Below, piece by piece: positions 58,359-64,000 of a DNA stretch of 64,000 nt (positions are counted from its first letter, which is position 1; every line of letters starts with the position of its first letter). The translations under genes were made by a program, and so were the position numbers. The notes under the pieces were generated by a model, which had not been told where the DNA came from, made no database searches, and saw only the letters and a list, made by a program, of their open reading frames with translations. Source of the stretch: Halichondria panicea (lineage: Eukaryota > Porifera > Demospongiae > Suberitida > Halichondriidae); NCBI RefSeq assembly GCF_963675165.1, contig NC_087393.1, positions 1,265,002 to 1,329,001 of the forward strand, in the 5' to 3' direction.

Positions 58359-59637
58359 ATGGCTGCTGAGAGGCCTCCCAACAAGCTGCTCACTCTGCTC
58401 TTTGTGCTGCGCCCAGGACAAGTCCTGCTTGGCATGAAGAAGAGGGGATTTGGCAAGGGACGGTGGAATGGATTTGGTGGCAAGGTGCACCAGGGGGAGA
58501 GCATTGAAAAGGCTGCAATAAGGTGAGCACATCGACAATGGTAATCGTGAACAATGGGTAATCTAGCTACTCTGTGGGAATATTGCTGGTTTAGAATAAT
58601 ATTGTAAGCCGTAATCTTAATCTATGCATTCTTATGTTTGTGATAGCTGCAGCTATAAATCTACATGTAAAAATATTAACGAATGTGCACTGCTCTGTAT
58701 CCCAGGGAGACGAGCGAGGAGTGTGGTCTGACCGTATCTGGGCTGGACAAGGTGGGAGTGATACTGTTTGAGTTTGTGGGGGAGGCTCAGCTGATGGAGG
58801 TGCATGTGTTCAGGACTGAGACCTTCACCGGTGACCCAGTGGAGACAGAAGGTATGGAGACCAATAATGATATGCTTATTCATGTTTGCTGCGCCTGTAG
58901 ACCCATCTTGCTTTTAGAATGATTCATTATCACCCTGGAATTTATCATAGCTAGATGGTACTGTAGATATACTTGTTCATTGTGTTGTACAACACTTGTA
59001 CTGATTTACATGTAAGAGTTTTGGGTTATGAGCATTGGCATAATTTACCTAGACTGGCGGTGACAGCCGCCCGAGCGTGTAGCGCGAGCGACTGGCAAAC
59101 TGCCTATCAGTCACTCGTCTCAGCGGAAGTGTAATAGATCGTATGACACTACTAAACATGAATATCGTTATAGATAATGTGGTTAAATTTTGCTATGAGA
59201 TTCAGCTACTATGGAATGCACTGAATCCCCTGAAGTGTAAGTGCGGTTACAATTACAGGGCTAATATGACGTTGAGCAATCTGATAGGCTGCAATGCTCG
59301 TTGCAGCTGAGACGAGTGACTGATAGACAGTTTGCCAGTCCCTCGCGGTACACGAGGGGCTGTCGCCGCCAGTCTATAATTTACCATGCCCTTAATTACA
59401 TGTAGTGAGCTGACCCAATTACTGCATTTAACCACTCCCCTCCCCCCCCCAGAGATGCGGCCGCAGTGGTTTGCCCACACTGAGATCCCCTATGGTTCCA
59501 TGTGGCCCGACGATTACCTATGGTATCCCAAGATGCTTAACAATAAGTATTTCGATGCATGGATGAAATTCCAAGGGCATGACATTGTTTTGGACTATTC
59601 CATAACGCCCCGTCCCTCGACGAACTTAAATATTTGA
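58359..59637 (+). CDS. NUDT1: NUDT1 / MTH1 oxidised purine nucleotide pyrophosphatase
   Basis: Nudix hydrolase of 164 residues that in animals removes oxidised dNTPs such as 8-oxo-dGTP from the nucleotide pool. Three exons, all in phase: 58359-58522, 58706-58851, 59453-59637. Matches MTH1 closely: [20 protein letters not shown] at residues ~22-41, Nudix box [23 protein letters not shown] spanning the exon 1-2 junction, [28 protein letters not shown], the WPDD substrate-binding motif (residues WPDDYLW) and [10 protein letters not shown] near the C-terminus. In the Nudix consensus REUxEExGU the third position is Thr where Leu/Ile is usual; the catalytic Glu residues are present. The Met at 58359 fits the family length. 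Intron 2 holds a MITE at 59050-59376. Confidence 0.95.
59050..59376 (-). mobile_element. 327 bp Mutator-like MITE, second copy
   Basis: Same element as 833-1159 in inverted orientation and exactly the same length, with perfect 9 bp direct flanks TAATTTACC (59041-59049 and 59377-59385). It lies in intron 2 of NUDT1. Confidence 0.92.
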
Positions 59638-59943
59638 AATCTTGAACTCTTTTTCCCTGTATTCATTATCCACGTTTTTGTTGCATTTATAGTGTTTGTT
59701 TAATCAGCATTTATAGTGTTTGTTTAATCAACTCAACCACAGACAAATTCAAACTTATAAATTATAGGAACATTCATTTTAGCAATACACATGTAATTAT
59801 ATTAAAACAGACGAGGTAGTGTTGTTTAGGACATGACACTAGGCCATCCTCTAGGACCATTCCATCTCCGCCAATTTTGACAGTGGTCACACTGTACATG
59901 TGTGGGGGAGGGGGTAGTTATTGTGGGAATATTAAATAGCTTT

Positions 59944-61022
59944 TTAAGCACTTACTGGCTATTTGAAGAGGAGAAGGAAGAGCCCGGCCAGTTGATAATG
60001 AGCATGGAAGGATCACAATAATACACAATAACATACCGTACAGTGGGTAATTTTTGTTAGTGCACATTTTTGTAAACTACCCATGCAGTTTAAAATATCG
60101 TATCGAACAGCTCAGGATAGTGACATAGAACTTAATTTTCGGCTGCTCTACAATACAAAAAATACAAAGAAACTCTTAAATTAAAACCTACCTTTAAGTG
60201 GGAGTGTCTCCTTGCACTGGGCCGTCTACCAGCTGTGAACTTGTTAGTACACCCCCGACACGAGTCGAGAGCAGCACTCTTCAGGTTCCTGGAATAGTGT
60301 GGAACCACTGCACTCCCCACCCTAGACTCGATAGACCTCATCAGCACTGGTCCTGCACTCACTGCTCTTCGATGCCTTGAACTCTCGTCCATACCGTAAT
60401 GTCTTTTCACCAAGTGTCTCTCAGCTTGTTCAGTCAGATGACGATCACGAACCAAGTCTACTCTGTGTTCTCGAAGCTCTTGCGAGATTCTACGGGCGCT
60501 TGTGACCATTCGTCTCTTGTTGAGTTGCTCGAAACATCTTTTGACAGCTTGATGAGCAGGCATGTCTTTACGGGGCACGCACGTCTTACAGACTTTGCAT
60601 TCAACGATGCGATAATCACAAGTGTCCATGTGACTCTCCAGTTTGAGAAGGGGGACACTAGAATCACAACTTTTGTGCTCACATGGAACAAGACGATACT
60701 CACACTCAGTCCCAACATGTGCGTCCATTTCTTTCAAGTGAGTGACCGTCTCACAGCCAGAGGCTTGGTTTTTGCAATGGAGAGAAAGCTTTCCTAGCTG
60801 TTCCACTAGATCATCCCCAGCTGGGCTCAGTTGGTCGTTAGTGATGACTTGTCTGCATGTAGGGCATGTAACTCTCTTCTTTGTTAGAGCTTTTTGCATG
60901 CAGGGGTTGCAGAAAGAGTGACCACAGTCAGCAACCATTGGCTCTTCAAGAACTTTGGAGCACATTTGACAGAGAAGGCTTTGATCCACCTTGTCAACAA
61001 AGGATTCCACATCTAGTCCCAT
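59944..61022 (-). CDS. RING finger / TRAF-type zinc finger protein, likely E3 ubiquitin ligase
   Basis: About 281 residues. Main exon 61022-60192, then a proposed last exon 59958-59944 (acceptor CAAATAG|CC, four codons and a stop; phase fits but this exon is tentative). Start chosen at MGLDVESFVDKVD, as PDZRN/RNF-type relatives begin MGxDxxxF; an in-frame Met lies at 61076. RING: C-x2-C (LLCQMC), CGHSFCNPC, CPTC. TRAF-type zinc fingers follow (LHCKNQASGC ... HVGTECEYR, VPCEHKSC, HMDTCDYRIVEC). The C-terminal third is basic (HLVKRHYGMDESSRHRR, GRRPSARRHSH) with a CxxC pair (SCRGCTNKF). No coiled coil, MATH or PDZ domain seen. Role as E3 inferred from the RING. Head-to-head with the transporter at 61218. 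Confidence 0.85.
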
Positions 61023-61217
61023 TATGAGCAGTTGAAGATGTATGTTCCCAAGTTGTTTACTTGTGCTTATAAGCAACAGTTAGCACAGCTGAGCTTAGAA
61101 AGTTAAAGGTAGATCTAGTGTTTACTGACAACTCTGCAGAAAAGGGGGGAGGGGCTCGTAATTAGCTGCAGGTCAAGGGTGTGTTCCCGCCCACTCAACA
61201 TCCAGGCCTTTTGAAGG
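61023..61217. promoter_or_regulatory. Likely shared divergent promoter
   Basis: Only 195 bp separate the start codons of the minus-strand RING gene and the plus-strand transporter. The interval is more GC-rich on its right half (GGGGGGAGGGGCTCG at ~61145) and has no TATA box. Confidence 0.5.
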
Positions 61218-63110
61218 ATGGTGGGAGATATTCAACGAAATACTGAAGTAAAAGAGCCAGCAAGCTTGAAGGACGGAGCAGGTAATGGTGCTGTTAAGCT
61301 AGAAAAGAAGGCAAGGTATCCATATGGAGCTGTCTTCTTCCTACTGACTTCTACAGTTGGGCAAAGGTGAATTCGATACAAATGCAGCTGGCTATTCACT
61401 AAAAATGGATGCACATTATGGGTATTTTTTCTTTAGCTACTCTGGGACAGGTCTCCAAGCAGTGCTGGAGTTGTATTTCACTCGGTTTTTGTTTGTGTGT
61501 TTGACTCAGGCGGATCAGCTGGGCACAGCAGCCGTCAACGTGTACATTGCTCTCTACCAGATATGTGCCTTGTCAGCAGGATTCTTAGCAGATAGGATTC
61601 TAGGTGAGCACCATACACATAAAAATATTTTATATTACTGCTGGATTGAGCATTGTATCATAATTATATTCCGTACAGGCAACTTCTTGACTCAAGTTCT
61701 AAGCACTCTGTTGACTACTATTGGGATATGCCTTCTATCATTCTCCACATGGCAGTACACAGTGTCTCCACCTGGTTGCTGTGTTGCCAATAGCAACAAC
61801 AAGTCCGTGTACCTATCCGGATCCGAATATAGTGGCTCTTTTAACTGGAGCTCAAATTGCAGCGAGCTGGACAAAGTGACTATCCTTAATCAGATTGATC
61901 TCAACATCTCTCCAACGCTAAATATGATCCTCTCTATAATTGGATTAACTGTGAGAACAGTTTTAAATCACTCTGTGTGCTACTTTGAGAATTATCCTCC
62001 ACCTAGTTTTTCTCTGTTGGGTACGGGCACATCAATGCTATACAGAGTGTTCTTGTTGCAGACCAGTTTACAGAAGAACAGGTGACCACCCATGCAACAC
62101 ACACATAGTCTCACAAGCAGATGTCAGAAGGGGAGGAAAGACTTCTGACGTCTCTTTAAGTTCCTCCCCCCCTCCCGCTGACGCCTGCTTGCGAGACTAA
62201 CACACCCCTCTTTACTTGTGTACCATGCACGTAATGAGCTTTTAACAGTAATGTAATGAATGGTAACTGTTAGACATAATAAAGTTCGAGCAGTGAGTGA
62301 TAAATTCCCTCCCTCTACAATGCACACAGACTAAGTCGAAGGAGCGGTCATTCTCCTGGTATTACTGGTGTTGTAACATCGGGGCCCTAGTGGGGGAGTC
62401 CGGGATGCCAGTTCTCAGACAGTCAGTAGGGTTTATCATCGCTTGGATCACCATTCTTGGTAACTATTGTAGTACTTCCTTACTTCTGTGCTTTGCTTGT
62501 GTCTACATTCTTAGAATCACCTCTTTATACTGTTGAGACCACTTTGATAGATTAATTTATTTCAGGGACAACATCAAGCTCAGCGATCGTAATTTTCAAT
62601 GGAGGCTACCTGTATTTCAAAATACGATTGGAGCGATTAAAATGTGCCTGTTCAAAGAAGCCATCTTCTAATGAGACAAATCCTCTCCTCAATAAAGAAG
62701 GGTCACATTTTCTGCTGATTTGGCTCATTTGCAAAAGGTTTTCACCAGCAAAATATTCTAGTAAAACGGTACTACAAGAGCCAATAATCTGTTGTTCTTT
62801 GTGTTCTTTTATGCTATAGGGGCCTGCTTCAACGCAGTTGTATGGTGTTTAGTGCGTACATTCATTCCCTGATTACTTCAATTCTGTAGGTGCAACAAGA
62901 ATGATGTGCATTAAGCTTCCTATACTGTCAAACTTGCTACAGCTCTACCTTGTCAAATTTCCCCGAGGACAAGACTGCGTAAAGGATATCAGTATAGCAT
63001 CAGCCATGGCAACTTTCGCACATCATTCTCATATCCTTTGCTGAAGTGTTGGTCGCAGTAACTGGGATGAAAATTAATTGCCTACTTCAAGAACCCCATG
63101 ACTTCAGGTA
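61218..63110 (+). pseudogene. POT/SLC15-family transporter, 3' part decayed
   Basis: Proton-coupled oligopeptide/histidine transporter family, closest in feel to SLC15A4. Well-phased exons: 61218-61366 (MVGDIQRN ... YPYGAVFFLLTSTVG), 61437-61603 (GLQAVLELYFTRFLF, FLADRILG), 61679-61950 (LSTLLTTIGICLLSFSTW), 62007-62081 (GYGHINAIQSVLVADQF), 62330-62459 (KERSFSWYYWCCNIGALVGE), 62566-~62738. ADQF and the SWYYW...NIGA block are hallmark words (family FNWFYWSINLGA). The last third of a normal ~570-residue protein is missing or broken: a piece ISFAEVLVAVTG at ~63030 and AYFKNPMTS at ~63080 lie in different frames, and no exons for the middle TM segments are visible. The 5' half looks recent and intact. 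Confidence 0.75.
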
Positions 63111-64000
63111 CATGCAGTGCTATAGAATGACATACATCTGACTGTATATACAATTTAGAAAATTAACACAGCTCTGAAAATGTACAAGCAATGGATCTAG
63201 CCACATGTACGTAGTAGGCTGAGACTCACATTAGCATAGCTAGTTGCTATAACTGTTTGTATCACTGGCACCGTGTAATCAAAGTAACAGCCATGCATCG
63301 AGTAATTTTGTCTGACTAGCTGCTGATACAATGAAAGCACCACTGGTGCTGATGCGTCGGTGGATGTGCCAAACATACATAACCAAGCTATTGCTAATAC
63401 CCACATTTGATATTAAGATAACATTTTTAAGTTTGCTGCGTGCAGGCAGAATCACAGGGAAACTCCAAGAGTGGGAAATAATTGACCATGATTGTTGCTA
63501 AAAAAATTCCAAAACTCTTGCGTTCTGGCAGGAATCGTATGTATTTACCAGTACTATAATTTAGATTTTGCGATTTTATTGTTGCAAATTGATCAACCCT
63601 AGCAAAGTTCACATATGTTTGATGCTCGCGAACATTCTAGTAATACGGTATTCATTATGGGAATCATAAATGGGGAATGATCGTGAATAGACTATAAAGC
63701 AACGATTAGATCGATTAGAAAACAGTGTTTTTTGTTGCCTTGGAAGATCACCTACAAGTTGCAACTATAGCTAGCCTATTATTTTTCAATTATACTGTCT
63801 CATTATAAAGCAGTCTGTGAAGTGTCTAGTTCGCTCAAACAGCTCATGCTTGTGTCCACACACACACACACACACACATGGGCGGAAGTATGTAACAGAT
63901 CAAACAGAAGCCTTATACCTGTGCAATGTGCAATATATTCAACCACTACAGAGTTTACAGAATGAGACCACATGCATGACAGGTTTTGTACACTATTCTA
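63111..64000. other. Repeat-rich end of window
   Basis: Family P fragment at ~63320-63500 (ATGAAAGCACCACTGGTGCT ... GAGTGGGAAATAATTGACC), a diverged copy of the 1312-1517 MITE at ~63505-63655 (ends TAGTAATACGGTA) and a (CA)n tract at 63859-63880. No gene seen. Confidence 0.6.

Noticed and set aside
1-64000. Retroviral, LTR, Polinton or CRISPR elements
   Set aside because: No paired long terminal repeats, integrase, capsid or envelope-like genes, or regularly spaced repeats with unique spacers were recognised; the only reverse transcriptase is of the non-LTR type.

Overview
The window looks like a piece of an AT-rich, intron-rich metazoan nuclear genome, most likely a demosponge (haplosclerid/Amphimedon-like). 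The grounds are many short exons with 50-400 bp GT-AG introns, a CARD-NACHT-LRR receptor with almost all of its body in one large exon, animal families (EXOC3, NUDT1/MTH1, a SLC15/POT transporter, a TRAF-type RING protein, CYP3-like P450, SRCR, GT92), and a dense load of short inverted-repeat elements. The species call is an inference; nothing in the sequence proves it.

Layout. 1-8.1 kb: an NLR-type innate immune gene on +, with a CARD exon, a ~4 kb intron packed with mobile elements, and one long exon carrying a predicted transmembrane segment, NACHT and LRRs. 8.2-10.2 kb: repeats, including a 511 bp terminal-inverted-repeat element. 10.3-18.0, 35.6-44.6 and 45.1-53.1 kb: three direct copies of the exocyst subunit EXOC3 (Sec6), all on -. 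Only the third is whole: I could thread 22 exons in phase into a 739-residue protein. The first two are decayed; they share loss of exons 11-17 and exon 1, and both carry a nested intronless GT92 glycosyltransferase gene between the remnants of exons 19 and 18. An intron of EXOC3 holds a cluster of tRNA-Gln genes (both CTG and TTG anticodons) that was copied along with the gene: 5, 2 and 4 copies.

18-35 kb between the first two EXOC3 copies: a partial SRCR gene, a broken Ulp1-like protease/PHD gene, a decayed CYP3-like P450, a small open gene ending in a CaaX-like motif, several MITEs and foldbacks, and a 1.4 kb inverted-repeat element with its own TATA-like box and an array of TTCCTG (ETS-like) motifs. 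53-58 kb: mostly empty apart from a dead LINE reverse transcriptase. 58.3-63.1 kb: NUDT1 (+), a RING/TRAF-zinc-finger protein (-), and a head-to-head POT-family transporter (+) that decays toward its 3' end.

The genes do not form one pathway. The unifying theme is recent local duplication and mobile-element activity. The same 327 bp Mutator-like MITE, with perfect 9 bp target duplications, sits in introns of the first (NLR) and a late (NUDT1) gene. I recognised no retrovirus, LTR element, Polinton or CRISPR.
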